From assembly GCA_963682175.1 (NCBI GenBank), contig OY821772.1, forward strand, positions 14,190,743 to 14,254,742: a stretch of DNA of 64,000 bases, given 5' to 3'. This stretch comes from Triglochin maritima (lineage: Eukaryota; Streptophyta; Magnoliopsida; Alismatales; Juncaginaceae). Both the position numbers and the translations under genes were made by a program. Below, one piece after another: positions 12,376-26,355 of this stretch; position 1 is the stretch's first letter, and each line of letters starts with the position of its first letter. Under the pieces are notes generated by a model. It was not told the origin of the DNA. It ran no database searches and saw only the letters and a program-made list of their open reading frames with translations.

Positions 12376-12520
12376 GAATGGGTGGGGACACGTGCCCCCC
12401 ACCCGAAGGCGCCCCGGGCGTCGGCTCGGGACGCCCAACGCCCGGGCACGTGCCCGAGTCAGCGTCCCGGGCGGGCACCCGAGGGGCGCCCGACCACCGC
12501 ACAACCCCACCCCACCGCCA
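12376..12520. repeat. GC-rich block at the edge of the Harbinger region
   Basis: A ~145-bp block very rich in CCCGGGC/GGGCGCCC, sharply distinct from AT-rich flanks (an A-run at 12346-12370 on one side). It resembles the GC-rich termini of plant PIF elements. Open frames across it on both strands are Pro/Arg/Gly composition artefacts. Confidence 0.55.
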
Positions 12521-13089
12521 TTCTTCAATTTTTCTTTACATTTGCGAACCTTAAGAAGAATTGCACACAAGTCCCTATCATCCATGATATTAATCATATT
12601 CTTGAATAAATTTATCAAATCACAATTAGATCCATTGGCAATACTATTACATGTTGGAATTTGCAAATTCATTCACTTTGAAATTCCACATCTATACAAA
12701 ATTTGTCGACCAAATTCAATGTTGAGATGGAATTTTAAAGTTTCACACGACTTATACTAGATTAAAAAGATAATAAAATATCATATAAGTTTTTTGATGT
12801 CTTTTCAAAATAACATGCTTATCCAAATATAGTGAATACAAATGACGTAATTTTTATTTTCAAGAATTTGTGAATTCTTCAATTGCAATTTGACTTACAA
12901 ATACCGCATCCGAATGCAACCAAAGATTTTCTAGAGATCCTTTTGTTTCCTTAGTTCCAAAAACTCCAAAGGAAAGAAGAGAAAAACAAGCTGTCATTCT
13001 GAATTCGACGGACCTAAAGAGTATGTGCAAGTTTTCCTAAAGTTGAGGTCACAATTCGGCCGAACAATGAAAGTCAAATCAGTCACATT
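12521..13089. other. Intergenic, no gene seen
   Basis: AT-rich sequence without a supported gene. Bases 12880-13060 lead into the LINE-like remnant and may belong to it, but I see no frame to support that. Confidence 0.5.
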
Positions 13090-13250
13090 TTCCCATAAGT
13101 AGCAGATTCATAACAGTTAAAAAGGTGGTCAATAGTTTCAAAATCAGAGTTACAAAAGGCACAATGAGATTTGCCGGCCCAACCTCTCTTGATCAAATAT
13201 TCTTTTGACAGAATTCTGTTATTTAATACCAACCACGAGAAAAGTTATGT
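13090..13250 (-). pseudogene. LINE reverse-transcriptase zinc-binding domain remnant (zf-RVT)
   Basis: On the minus strand one frame encodes WLVLNNRIL, then KRGW, then a Cys/His cluster (C-A-F-C ... D-H-L-F-x-C). This is the pattern of the zf-RVT domain that follows reverse transcriptase in plant LINEs. The frame is short, with a stop a few codons upstream and another just after. No reverse transcriptase or endonuclease is recognisable nearby, so this is an isolated relic lying downstream of VPS8. Confidence 0.7.
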
Positions 13251-14096
13251 TTTCAAAGGTGCTTAACCTCTACAGACTTGGTTGTGTAGAGTATTTCCAT
13301 CCGAAATAAAATTTTCTTTGTGATGCCTTGTTAGTAAATGGCTCAGTAGCAGACCCTTGTCACTGCATGCCGTATAGAGTATCACTTGCGTAAAGTTTAA
13401 AAAACAAAATAATACAGTACACAGTCTGTGGAAACAAATAGATCATGATTATTATAATCATTGAGAAAGTATCCCACACTACAACGTTTTTTCAGTGGTA
13501 CACAATTCTGTATATCTAAGTAAATAATGATATATTGCTTCGATCAGGTTTACAAAAATGTGATGTACAATGACAACGTTATTGGCTGCGTTGGAATTTA
13601 CAGAAATCAAATTTATAGATAAAAAAAGAAACCTTAAATAGCATCAAAAGCCTCCCATAATTCGCAACTCTGACCAACATCTAACGTGTGATTTTCCAAA
13701 CCTTTGGGAAAGGCATTCTTATTAGCATAGCTTCCAGACATTTGTTTAGCAGATTCTTACAAAATAACACTCAAGATCATCAAAATGGATCAAAATCTTT
13801 TCTCCTCTTCACGCAAAGCTCACCTTTACTGATAATTACACTGACGATCGTGCAGCAAATGGATAACCCCATCAGTCAGACTTGAAGCAGAGAAATAGTG
13901 ACTGAAACGGTAGCTACAAAATATTTCACCTGGATTAAGTGAGGTTTATTTCCTGATAGTATGTCTAGGATACGCCAACAGCACAACAAAGTGTGCGGAA
14001 ATGCCACAAGCTCATCTTGAGGTATAACAGATTCATTATCGCAGTACAGTACGAAGTGACGTCCGGTTCTTGTCAGTACCTGTGATTCATCAACGA
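13251..14096. other. VPS8 downstream region
   Basis: No independent gene. On the minus strand this is downstream of the last recognised VPS8 exon and should hold its 3' UTR, and possibly an additional 3' exon. I could not identify a poly(A) signal with confidence. Confidence 0.5.
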
Positions 14097-17000
14097 TCAA
14101 CTTAGGACAAGCCAGAAATAAAGAAGAGTTGAGATGGGATTCCTGATGAAGAAATACAAACCAAATATGCTCGATTTCAAAGGGAAGCGCTTTGAAAATC
14201 CTCTATTCTTCGGCTGAGTTTGTTGAATATTTTTGTTTGAACTTTCAGTTTTGACCGAAGAAAGGCTGCTTTCCCCCAGTAGAACACCTGCTCCCTTCTG
14301 AACTTTCTCATGGTAGATAGCTGGAGGTGCGAGTCTTAATTGAGGATAACCATCTACTATGGTTGACTTTCGAGGCCCTCGGAGATTGTTCAAAATTTCA
14401 AACTGTGTCGCACAAGTCACGATTCAGTTATTGGGATGTCTCAATATTGATATAATTGCAGTGCTAGACAATAGAAGCTAGTTACCCGCGAAACATGGTG
14501 AAGCCCATGTGTCCTCTCCATCAATTGCTCGGGTTCATGTACATAATGGATGTCAGTGGCAGCTTGAGGTGTTAGTTTCCTTGACGACGTGGAGTTCCTG
14601 ACCAGGCTATTATCTACAAGAACAGATTTCTGTCTATCGTTCACAACTTTCCTCTTCGGCATACATACGGGACAGCATGCCGACCAAAGTCTTTCCGACA
14701 ACTCATTCTCCACAGAATCACAATGAAGATGGGTTGCATGCCCACAGTTGAATACTCGAATACCGGAGGCAGAAGACTCTTTTGTAAGTAAGCCACCACA
14801 GATGCAACATGCAAAACTCTGCGGGGCATACGCATGGGATGCACCCTTCTTCAGCAAACTCATCGTATGGAAGGTATCGTCCTCTATCAGTGATTTAGCA
14901 GTATCCTAAATTAGCAAGAAAGAGTAGCATATCAGAAAGAACAAAAAAACCTGGCACAAAAATCAAAACTACCATTTGCTGACTTGCAAAAGAAAATGCA
15001 TCCAACTGAAATTTGTTTAAGGTAACTGATATAGTGAGGGACTTCATGAAGGGAGCAGGTGGGAAATATTTGGCACCAACAATACAATCACTACTCGACT
15101 TATAATATAGATGACCAAATTTGAATTTAATCATTTAATAGTTTCTATATTTAAAAGATTTGAAGTTTCTGGGTTCAAAACAGATTCAGTTGTATGTTCC
15201 ATGCGAACTGAAAATGTACCTAAGTTTTGTAAATGGATTCACAAGCTCTTAAGCTGTATCTCCTGATAACTCAAAATAATTAAGTTCAGTAGCCAACAGT
15301 TTGTGTAGTGAAACCTGTGATTTCAAATTGTGGAGAAGTTAAGAAGCTATGTTATTCATTAGTCTCAACCCATATATCTTCTTAGTAAGCTGATGTGCAC
15401 AATTTTTAAGCATCAGCGCCCCAATCTTCATATAGATATGAGGCAATGAATACAAGAATAATTGTACCATATTTTATCGAAAAACAATTAAATTTAAAAA
15501 AAATAGTCACGTACCAAGATTTTCCGCTCGAAGCCATATGTCGCTAGCATTCCCAATATAGCTAACTTAAAGTCACCAAACTCCTGACTTCCATTGTCAG
15601 CCAGAAGTTTTCCCATGATCAAAGGAAGAGGCATATATCCAATCATCCCGTCAACAATCTCACTGATAAGCTCTGAAAACACCTTTCGCAAAACACCATT
15701 AACTTTATCAAACTCTCGGTTCTTTTGTGTATTAAGTGTTTCACGTGACGAAGGATAATGGCTTTTATGATGAGAGAGATTCTTGTCACGATACAACCCC
15801 CTTAGCGGTTCACAAAAGCTGAAACCAAACCCATAAATCATTAGAAGATTGAAAGATATTGGCAGATATTGTATATAAAATTCGTTTTATACACTGATGG
15901 AGTGATATAAAACCATTTTCAGTATAAAACTTGGCCACATAAGAAGCACTAAATGTTTTAAATAATTCCAAGTAAATTGCTAAAAATCCAGACTCTAGGT
16001 GATTGTGACAGAAAAATAACATTAAAAAGGTTCAATTTTAGAAGTCTTTAAAATCAACCTCATATCCTGGAAACAATGGACCGCAGTTCTCAAATCGCTG
16101 GGCCACAAATTATACATCCAATCAAGTAATATTAACACAATATGTATATATATTCTGCATCCCTTCTACCATACTTTTGACAACATACTCACATGAAAGG
16201 AAATGCTTTTCTTATCAGTTATTTGTAAAAAAATGCTAATATTAAGTTCCATTACGCTCTTCTTCAAGGCAAACAAGTTTGTGGATTAGCCAGACATGAC
16301 TGCAGCAAACAGATATGGAAACAACAAACACAGGTGAAACCTGACTAACACATGGTTTCGGATCAATAGACAAAGCGAAAGACGTGACTAACACATGGTT
16401 TCAGATCAATAGACAAAGCGAAAGACGCCTTCAAATAAAAAATGTTCAATTTGTGCATATTATGCAGCCAGTGTGGTTGTATGAATCGAGTATACGATCA
16501 CCCAAGTGCAACAGATACAAATATAGTTGTCGCCACGGTCAACTAATTCATACCCAGGATGCAAATGAAATGTAAACTACCCTTTAGACATTATTGTGAG
16601 TTGCAAGTGACCACGATTATTACAGAAGGATGTCTATTTACAATTAAGGAACAAATAAAAACCCGTTTATCCAGTTAGACAAACATATTTAGGGAACTTG
16701 TCATCCATCAAAAGAACTGCCAAGCATAAAAGGAAACCACTGCCAGCTAATGCCACTGTACTTACATATCAAGCAACCGAAGCCAAAGTGATTCAGATTC
16801 TTGAGGGTTTAACCTTTGTGTATTTCGCTGGCACAAACCAATTGAGCTATGCAACACATCGTGCACCACCACAAACTGCATGATAAAAGTTCAACAGTTC
16901 ACCAAACAGATGCAGAAAATCAACTAAACTCGGCAACTGAAAATTAACGTACAGACCTCATCCAGTCGCTTGACAATATTCAACTGCTCCACATCAGGCA

Positions 17001-20000
17001 TTCTCCTTAGTGTCACCTTTAGAATGTTTTCACAAACAGCAGAAGAAAGTATGGCAATTTTTTCTTGGAGGCCAGTTATAACAAGTGTGAAAGCACTACC
17101 CACATCCCCTGCTCTCTCTAGCAAAAATGCAGCAGCATCTGTAATTCCATAATCTTGACAAAGTTGTAGGCAATGTTCTAGCCTATAATTTTCAAATGTT
17201 TCTAGGAACTGGAGGACTGAGCCACGTTCATAGCGACAAAGAAGCTGCAACATAACCCAGTTAGTAAGGAGATCAAACAAGCTCATTTCGGTGCAAAGAT
17301 CGTAATAGATCTGAAAGTTTCAAACACTAGTATGATTTCTGAAGAAGTTAACATTTTGTATGATGAATGAATTTATAGCCACTCCTACAGGCTACAGATA
17401 AAATGACAGTATTATCCTATCCATATCAAGGTATTCAGTCATCCACGTGGAAGAATACATTTAGTTATCCTTCTGAGATACAAGGGTCTTCAATTGACCC
17501 CTTTGTAGGCTATTCATTATAGCAATCATAAATTATAGCTGCACATTAACTCGGAGAAACACTAACCTCTAAATAAAGTTCTGTTACTTCATCAGTAACA
17601 TGTATTGGGTTATGTTGCAAAAGCTTTGGGAAATCTGCAAGTCTATCCAAGAAAACTTGAAGGTCACTGGGCTCACTTGCAACTGCTCTTCCATATAGAG
17701 TATTTGGATTTTGACATTTTTTTAAAGTAGAAAAGTCAAGCACTCCTCGCAAATGGATATCAATAGTTGTTTTCAAGAAAAGGAAAAGGCTATGTGGGCT
17801 GGTCTGAAGCTCAGAAAGGATATGCTGGTTTTCTTCACTAAAATGATCAACCACCAAGAAAAAAGTCCCCTCCCTGGGAGCAAAAAAACAGACAGGAATG
17901 TTATACGTATTTAAGAGTATGGAAGGTTTAAAAATACTTCGGCCTATAATGAATAAATAAGAAAGCAAAGCATAGATATGTGTACCTGCTTAATTTCAAC
18001 AACTCAGGAAGACGAGAAATAACTGACATCCGGAAAGTAGTGTAATCCATTTTCTCCAATTTTGACAACATTTTATGAATGAAAGCAAAAGCATGAGCAG
18101 GTTCATCCATATCCTTCATGTAGCTTTCTAAAGCATCAAGATACTGGTTCCTGATTGTATATATCAACCCACAAGCCTGTGTAATTATGCGATAAAGAAA
18201 ATTAGCAAATTGAAATTTTATCATGTCTGTAGCAATGGATTAGATACACATAATTGGTTGTACAAAATGAAATAACTTACCAAGACATACCTGGTAATAT
18301 TGAGCTCTGATGCACAGATCCAGCACAAAAGTTGTGCTCCATTCCCTAACAGGCACCACACCTAAAAGGGAAAGAAGTTGTTTCTCCTTTTGGCGAGCTT
18401 TAATGTTTCTTTCTGTTGGTGGAGTATCTTCTGACACCAAATACTCCAAAATATGCTTCAGTGCTTTTTCAGAAATAGTTGCTTGCTTAGACACAACAAA
18501 GAATGCAATGAACTCGAGCACGCAACTGATATCTTTTTCTGAAGGCCAAACCTCAATTGATCCACCATCCTCCATCTCAAAATATCTGATTTTATCCGAC
18601 TCCATATTAAAACAGAAAACTAAACTATTGACTACATTTTGCGCCATGTTTTCATTGCCAGGATGCTCATTATTCGTCTCGCTTTCCTTCTCCATCTCGG
18701 TGTTGCCATTTTCCTGCAATTCTTCTGATATTGTTGGTGCATCTCCAACAAAAGCACATCTGAGAACTTCAAGGGTTGCTTCAACATCCAACCATAACAT
18801 ATAAAAAAGATTTGGACAAGCTTCACATGAGGACCTAAACCTTCTAATCACTTGAGATTTTAGTGCAGTAGCATCCTCCAAAAGGAACTGGAGAAGTTCT
18901 TCTCTTAGTGAAGGTAGACGGGGGAGAGAGATGTTTCCATGACCTGCAATAATTGAGATCATGATGATGATGCTACAACTATAACAGATAACTAAGAAAA
19001 TTCAACCAAGTGAACCTCTAGAAAAGAAGAAGAAAAAATTCTACAATTTCAGCAAAACAAAGCAATTTCAAAACAAAACAAAAAAATCCTATCCAATGTG
19101 GTGATATTGAAAGACAAAAAAAATGATCTGATCATCACCTCAAATGACAAGTATGACTATTTTGACGCGATTATTGATAACACTGAACTTTAATACAGAA
19201 TGAAGATGTTCCGATGAAATACATTTTCAAGAAAGCTTAAGGGCAAGCAATATGCTGGAGTTCATACACACCCAAGTAGGTATAAAACTGTGCACATATT
19301 ATCACAGCATTGACTGTATGAAAAGAGCACTTCGGTGTAAGACATGTGAAAACAAGAAGATTGCATTGACAATGAAGACTTGAGGTCAAGAATGCAGAAG
19401 ATGAAGCCTTATGGTCATGGTGCAATTTAACACTAAAAGAAAGGCTGACAAAAATCCTAAATATTTCAAAATTTTAGAACTAGAAAACAACAAGGTCCCT
19501 TCATTCTGTAATCAAATTGTGGACAAAGTAGGAATAATAACATAAAACAGAACTACTTGCCTTTCTGGAATAAAATCATGGAGGGTAAAAATAACAACAA
19601 CAAAATAATCCCTTAGATATAACCACGAGAATTATACCTGGAGGAAAAGCAAGGCCTAGAAAACAATATTTGAGATAAACAAGCATCCTGTACCTGTTTC
19701 ATAAATGAAATAGGGCACTAACACTCAATTTAATGAAGAATATGCAGATAGCAGCACAGAACTTTATTATTTTAATACCAAAAATCTGTAATAGGAATAT
19801 AGGATATATCACTCAATCCACAACCGTCACATAGATTAAGGAGAAATACAAATAATGGATAATGAAAAATTATTTTCAATAAGAACTGTCACTAAAGAAG
19901 ATATAACAAGTAAAATACACCAACACCAACATAGTAATAACAATAAAGATTTGGACTAATTGCAGTTTGCCTCCCTCACCTTCGGTCATGTAGCTCTAAG

Positions 20001-23000
20001 TACCCTATCCTTTCAAACTCGACATTTACCCTGTTACCTTTGTGATTTTCGCAAGTGGCCCCCCTGGCCCCTGCCCACAATTTTTGTCAATTTATTCCCA
20101 AATTACTCTTGAACCTTACAAGTAAAATTATAATTCAACACAATTTACCCTTGCTCAAAGATTAAAAAAACACTCCTAAACTATATTTTTTCTTGTAGAG
20201 TGGGTTGATTAGTAGTTTGGATCGTCTGGGAGTCTAATATTAACATATTGTATTTTCATTCCAACAAGTCTCATTCCAATCACTTGTTTGCTTCATCAAA
20301 AGCTGAAAGACTTAAGCCTAGGAAGCACGAACATTCCAAAGAGGCTCACGTGTTTGTGTCAAACAGGTGTACAATACACCAAGTGTCATCTTTGGGGTAG
20401 TTTTAGTGCTTCACAAGTTTGGACACTCCATAAACACGTGTTTGATACACCATGTAGCGTGTCTAGGGTAGTTTGATATTATAGAAGTTAAGAAATGATT
20501 GGATAACACAGAGATAAGCGGACACAAGTGAAAATTATTGTTTTCTTTAACTTTACAACGGTTTTATTGTTTAACTAGCAGGCCGATGAATGTTTCTACT
20601 TTCAATTTCATGATTGTGTTCAAGTTGCAACCCTTCAATTAACATCTCCCCCCCCCCCCCCCCTCCTCCTCTTCCTTCTAATATTTTATTACAAACACTG
20701 AACCAACAAAAACACCACCACCAATGTTGCTCTACTACGGTATGACATTACTATATATATTTTTCATATTAAAAAATGTCAAAAAGACAATTATACTATT
20801 ATAATTAATGTTTTAATATCTATGTCCACGACATGTTGTGTCCTACTTTTACAAAAATGTTGTATCCCTTTCTGATTTGCCATATTTATGTCTGGTGTCC
20901 ATAGCTAGGCGCCTAGGCCCATAATTGATTTTTTATAATAATGAAGAGAAAAAGAACAGCCTGATCCCAATATTCAAATGTTTTACTAAGATTTTTTTCA
21001 GCGGTGACGTTTTACGTAGATATTGAACAAAATATGGTGCTCAATTTTATGAAGAATGATAAGAATAAGAGAAGAGAAGATAATACGTATAGTGGGGGGC
21101 ATTCATGGGGGTAAAAACGAATATAAATAATTTCATGTAATAAGGAAATTTCAAAAATAATACACAGAACCACATTACATACCCAATAATAATTGCATAT
21201 TCTTTTTGAAGATTCTGCACGACCAATAAAAGCTCCTCTAAAGGTGTTCTATAATCATCTAAACCTTGATTGAACAAATATATCAGGGCACCATACAAGC
21301 CATGTTCCCGGCATAACTTGACAACCTGCATGATAAGTTTTTTTTAGCAGTGAAAATAACTATTATATTAGCAAGGGAAAACTGTACAAGGAAAGAAAAC
21401 CCAGGAAACCCCACAACTAAGTTAAATAAATAACAATTCATAAGATTGAAAAAAAGAAATGTTTTCTTTGAAGGAAGAGATATAATAAAAAATCTTGGTC
21501 GGTGCAGCCTTGCTAACCTGGTTAAAATCCAACGAGGAAATGTCCATATGAAGAACACATTGTTCCACCCTCTGCAACCATCCTTTACTGTTGTAATGTT
21601 CTACCAGAGATTGCATTATCTGCTTGCAAATTTAAGGAGCATATAAGACCACTAGTCATCTAAGTAGGTCTTATTGGAGTATGTCAACGAATATAGGGTA
21701 ACAAACACAGAACCCAATGGAATGGACTTACCTCTGGAGGTAGACTACCAAGCATGTCCTTCAATATATAAGGCTCCAAAATTTCCAAAAATGTACCTGC
21801 ACATAGCAGAGAATAGAATATCAAGGTATGGTAATCATAACTAGAGTGACTAACAATTACAGTTGGCATGCAGCATCTCATCCTGCCCAATGTTGTAGTT
21901 GCACATATTTTAGACATACAAATACAAATCTGTTCTCCATAATGGGCTTTCTTTAGATGAAAATGTGAAGGACTTAAGGCTATTATATTGTTAGACAAAT
22001 AAATAAATATGCCTCGTTGGCGGTGCATGGTTCCGTTAGCTGCAAATTTGTCACTGCACTGAGAATTATCAATTACATAATTTTTTTTGTGAAGGGAGTT
22101 AAAAGGTCTTTATTTAGACAAGAATGTACCAACAATATAATATTATTAATAAAACAAGTAGATATGTTACATTGATGTGACATGTTATAATTGGTTGCTA
22201 CATTAGCGAAGCAGTAGGAGTAGTACAGTCACATTGTGTTTTTTTTCTTTGATAAGTAAAACTGCTATGCGAAATTTTGTAACTTGAGTTATTAACGTAT
22301 TTATCTGCCAGTATGTGTTCATAATGGTGTTTCTTGTGTGTTAAATAGCTCAAATTGGTTATCCTGTTTCATGGACAATTTGAGCACAGTTGAGTTTCTC
22401 TTAATAAATACTTAATTCCATTTAAATTAAAGAATAAATATTTCTACCCAGACCGCAGACACAGAATTCTGTGATTGTGTATACAAGAAACTGCTAGCAC
22501 AGTGTGTCCGAGGAATGAAGATAATGAAGAAAAAATACCTCCATGCTTAACATCTACAAATTTGGAGAAGATAATGTCAAACAGAATATCAGTCCTCTTT
22601 ATATGAAGACAGAATTCAACAGCAACACCGCCAACTCTTGCAAATTGTTCCTCCCTCTCAGCAAGGACAGAAACACTTCTAGAACTTTGTGCATCCACTT
22701 GATCATCAATTTGGCTGGAAAATGCTACTGAAATGTATGAAAACACTTCATCAACATAAGACAAAACTAACTCTACGAGATAGGGCATAATGGTCTCTCT
22801 GATAGCTTCTGTTGTCCTAGGAAGATCGACAACTCCATGTGCATGACCATCATAGAGCCTCATTGACATATCTAGGGCACCCATCCAGTCACCTGCCTTT
22901 TGCAATACTTGAATGCGCTCCTTCCAAGGTAGGAGACGTGAAACTAAGAGATGTGTCATCCCAAGGATATATATTGTTGCACCTCTTACGGCAACTGAAT

Positions 23001-26000
23001 TATGATAGGCCTTTTCAGGATTCCCTAAACTATTAGAGAAGTGTGACTGGTATGTTATGATATCATCCCTATCAGCACCAACCATGACAAAATTGGTTTG
23101 ATGAATCTCAACACCATCTCTCGTAAACAAACATAATTGTCCTCTCACAGTGAGAAAAACCAGCATCTGAGGAGACAAACACAACAAGTTTATTACTAGG
23201 AATTAGCATTGATAAAAAATGAGAACTTACACGTTACAACGAAAATAGAAATTTCTACTATTGTATCCCACCTGATCATCCAACCAAGCTACACCAATAG
23301 CCTCACTATCAAGGTTCCATTCCTTGTGATTTATGAGATCTGATTTGATCAGCTTATATACTAGGACTTTCTTATCCCAAACAATAACAAGCCATGATAC
23401 ACTATCAGATGCACTTGGTGGTCCTATTTCTGCCATATAAACACAAAACATCAGGCCAAGGTGGTATTGAAATTGAATGAGTGAATGCCTTGTCACCTTT
23501 AGTTGAACCCACTGAGAATGGCACCCACTTCCAAGCAGTGTAAGGAATGCAACCTTCCCGAACGCCTTCTGGCTTGGAAAGATTTTTATAAAATTCCACA
23601 TTACTACCCAGCCTAACCTGAAAAGGTGCAAGTAGTAAGATGGATTACTGATTGGTATAAATCGTTGAAAACCAAAAAAAATATCACTAAAATTGTTTCA
23701 GGTTCTCACTCCTCATACCACAAGAGCATTTTGATGTGTGACAAAGACAACAACACCTTCTTCAACAGCAAGAGATCCTTCACTGAAGGCTTTCCTCAAC
23801 GTCTCTCCTCCAACCACCCCACCAACAACCCCTCCCATCATACTGCCAAAACCAATAGGCACAGTACTTTGGTTTCCTTGCGAAGATGCAATTCCACCTA
23901 GAAAGAAGCCATCAAGTAGAAGAGGAGAAACAGATAACACAGTGCCCGTCCTTTTGCCATCAAGAAGACACTGATGAATGACGGCAGACAATCACATGAG
24001 AAGGAAGCCAAAAAAAACTTTGGAAACAGGGGTCAGCTCAACAGACCTGAGTTTTGATGGAAAAGCGGAAAAACAAAGGAACCACAGAGATAGCATGTAA
24101 GAGGACAAGACCCTTTGAGTCTCCTGTAACAGCTCTAAACTGGCGGGTCAACTGAGAATCTTGGCCAAGAAATGATATGTGAACTACAGGAGCGGAATGC
24201 TCCCCTGTAATTACTTTTGCCACTGCTGCTTTTTGCATGTCCCAAATAGTTAGATGACCATCACGATAGCCTGCCAAAAGCAAGTCCCCTTGCTGGTTGA
24301 AGCACATTGAAGTAACAGGAGACTGCGATCGCTCACCCTCAGACCCAAGCATAAGCATCTGGAACAGAATTTTTTGAAGTTAGGCCCTTGGCTTAGTCCA
24401 GAAAAATAATTGGTAACAAAAATGTCAAACTGAAAACTTTATAAAAAAAGTTTTATTGAGTTAAAATATAGTAAGATAGGATTAGAAACAAATTCTTCAA
24501 AAGATTGAGTTAGCTAGGCATGATCTAAATGGACCAAGGGCAAAGTCTCAGTCACTATGACGTCAAAAGCAATGCATTCCTCAATGGAAGCCAACAAAGT
24601 AACATTCTTTTGCAACGACAAAGTCGTGACTTAAGGAATCGCTCAAATCCCGAATCCACAGTCCAAAAGTTCTTGGATTCCATAAAAAATCAAGGCATTT
24701 TTGTTCCTCATGAGTGAAGCATGTAACTGAGCATCAAAATTGTGGGGTTTTTTTTTTTACAACATTGTGTAATTTATTCAACTACAGGAGATATTTTATT
24801 TAGAGTCAAGACACCAACAATGATGCAGAAACAAAAATAATAACTATTAAGTGACCTTTGGTTCCATGATATCTGCAGAATGAGGAGAATATTTGCTTGG
24901 CATGACCAGAATAACTCCCTTTGACATACCGATGGCAATAAAGTTCATGTGAACAGCAACAACTTGGGGAGAACCATGGTCAGCCCGAAACAAAGGTGAT
25001 GAAATGGCACGAGTGACTGCATTGTCAGGGTCAATCTGCAGATACCCCACAGCAGGTGGACCCCTTCTGATTCCCTCAAGTCTCATTGGCTGAGCTACTG
25101 CTCCTTCTTCCCAATCCAGCCCCGAAGAAGCCTGCCTCTTCTCGAGCTCTTCGGCCCAATCCAATGGTTTCATAGACTTCTTCTCTGCCTCTTGACTAGT
25201 TGTTTTACCATTACTACCTGACTGACCGATTTCTTCATCAACCGGCTCAGCACCACTACTATTTGAAATGGCACCCTCAAGTAAATCAGCTTCTCCATCA
25301 CAGGACATGCTTTGGGGAACATCATTACCTTGAAATTCAAGCTTGGATCTACCTTCAGAAACCGGTTCCTCAGCATTCTCAGTTTCAGCTGAATGAGAAG
25401 ATTGTGCAGGAAGCTTAACAGGCAAATCATCTTCATCATTGGAAATTAACAAACTCTCGTCCAATTGAGCAGCACTTTCTTCACCAACTTGCGAGTTATC
25501 CTTGTTGCCTACCTTGTCTTCGACAGCCACCAATGATCCATTCAATGACGACCCTTCATTGGGTTGCAAAGACGAAGACCGCACCAATACCTCACCATCT
25601 CTACCATCATTCGAAGAAGAAATAGATGAGTTTTCCACTAATTCATGACTATCTTCAACACTTGAAATACGAGATACCACTGACTCATCTGCAACACTAG
25701 AATCCAACGGAAGATTCGACTTTTCCGGTAACTCGTCACCTTCAACACCACCATGTTCAATTTTTTCCACTACCCCACCATTTCCATCACTCAGCATCCC
25801 CAAATTCCCAACAGAACCACCACTTCCAACACTTGGAACATCCAATTCTGCCGAAATACCCGAGCCTTCCACCAGCATAGCCTTTTCAATATCACAATCA
25901 TCCAAAACCCCACCGTTCCGAACCTCAAAATTCCCCGCCACATCATCGCTCACAACATCGGATTCAACAGAAACCCGCGAAATCTCCCCTAACTCGGAAG

Positions 26001-26355
26001 AGCCGGAACCCCTCCGAAACCTAATGGCGGCAGCGTGAGGAGTAGGAACCGACCTCGACGCGGCGGCCGCGGCGGCGAGTGCGGCGCCAGGTTTCCTCGG
26101 GTTGGATCTCAGATTCCCGAACAAGGATGAGGAACTGAGGGAACTCGGGCGGGAGGTCGAGGAGGGAAGGGAAGCGGAGGAGGAGATAGGAGGCCGGGGA
26201 GGGTTGGAGTGGGTTAGGGTTTGGGGTCCGCGGCGGGGAGGGGAGGTGGAGGGGGAGTTGAGGATGTCGTCGACGGTGCGGCGGGGGATGGTGGGGTCAT
26301 CGGAGTCGGAGTCGGAGTCGGAGAAGGTGGCGATGAGGGAGTCTAACTCCTCCAT
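14097..26355 (-). CDS. VPS8: VPS8, CORVET complex subunit (18-exon model)
   Basis: Vacuolar protein sorting-associated protein 8, a subunit of CORVET that tethers endosomal membranes in traffic to the vacuole. Model of 18 coding exons, about 1,970 residues, close to the length known for plant VPS8. All junctions are GT..AG and keep frame. Residues 1-~440 are an acidic, Ser-rich disordered leader (starting MEELDSLIATFSDSDSDSD). A WD40-like propeller follows (~445-800: FNQQGDLLLAGYRDGHL, VTGDSKGLVLLH). The Vps8 core lies at ~990-1110 (FLEILEPYILKDMLGSLPPE, LCREHGLYGALIYLFN). Alpha-solenoid repeats run to ~1730, then a RING (CCIC, CGHATHLHC, CCPVC; ~1763-1811). The start is the only ATG opening the long first exon. 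No stop interrupts any exon, so it appears functional. The extreme C-terminus (last ~18 residues) is uncertain. Confidence 0.95.
14097..26355 (-). other. VPS8: Exon map of VPS8
   Basis: Coding exons in transcript order: 26355-24856, 24358-24047, 23970-23719, 23617-23497, 23429-23272, 23166-22539, 21796-21732, 21619-21518, 21325-21183, 19693-19638, 18943-18291, 18176-17986, 17873-17567, 17244-16957, 16875-16766, 15818-15515, 14905-14486, 14402-14097. Boundaries come from GT/AG sites joining frames that read on as VPS8. Exons of 65, 56 and 110 bp (7, 10, 15) were placed by reading across splice sites. Exon 1 alone encodes 500 residues. Single-base errors at one or two junctions are possible. 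Confidence 0.88.
19694..21182 (-). other. Large VPS8 intron 9 with probable repeat insertion
   Basis: This ~1.5 kb intron is the largest in the gene. Bases 19957-20120 (GCAGTTTGCCTCCCTCACC..., GTGGCCCCCCTGGCCCC) have the texture of a dispersed plant repeat rather than intron sequence, though I found no clear ends. An uninterrupted C run of about 18 starts near 20648, followed by CTCCTCCTCTTCC. No coding sequence. Confidence 0.5.

Larger units (their letters stand above)
10337..12520 (-). mobile_element. PIF/Harbinger-type DNA transposon remnant (ends unresolved)
   Basis: Contains a Harbinger transposase pseudogene, an upstream repeat cluster (12066-12230) and a GC-rich block (12376-12520). 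The element probably extended left of the copia insertion to around 480, because the GC-rich pyrimidine segment is present on both sides. I could not find convincing terminal inverted repeats or the expected 3-bp target duplication, and no Myb-like second gene is visible. Confidence 0.6.

Noticed and set aside
12352..12760. Open frames over the GC-rich block (both strands)
   Set aside because: Pro/Arg/Gly/Ala composition with open frames on both strands at once; explained by base composition of a transposon end.
20640..20670. C-run in VPS8 intron as a structural signal
   Set aside because: Simple homopolymer with CTCCTC tail; no pairing partner seen and length may be assembly-dependent.
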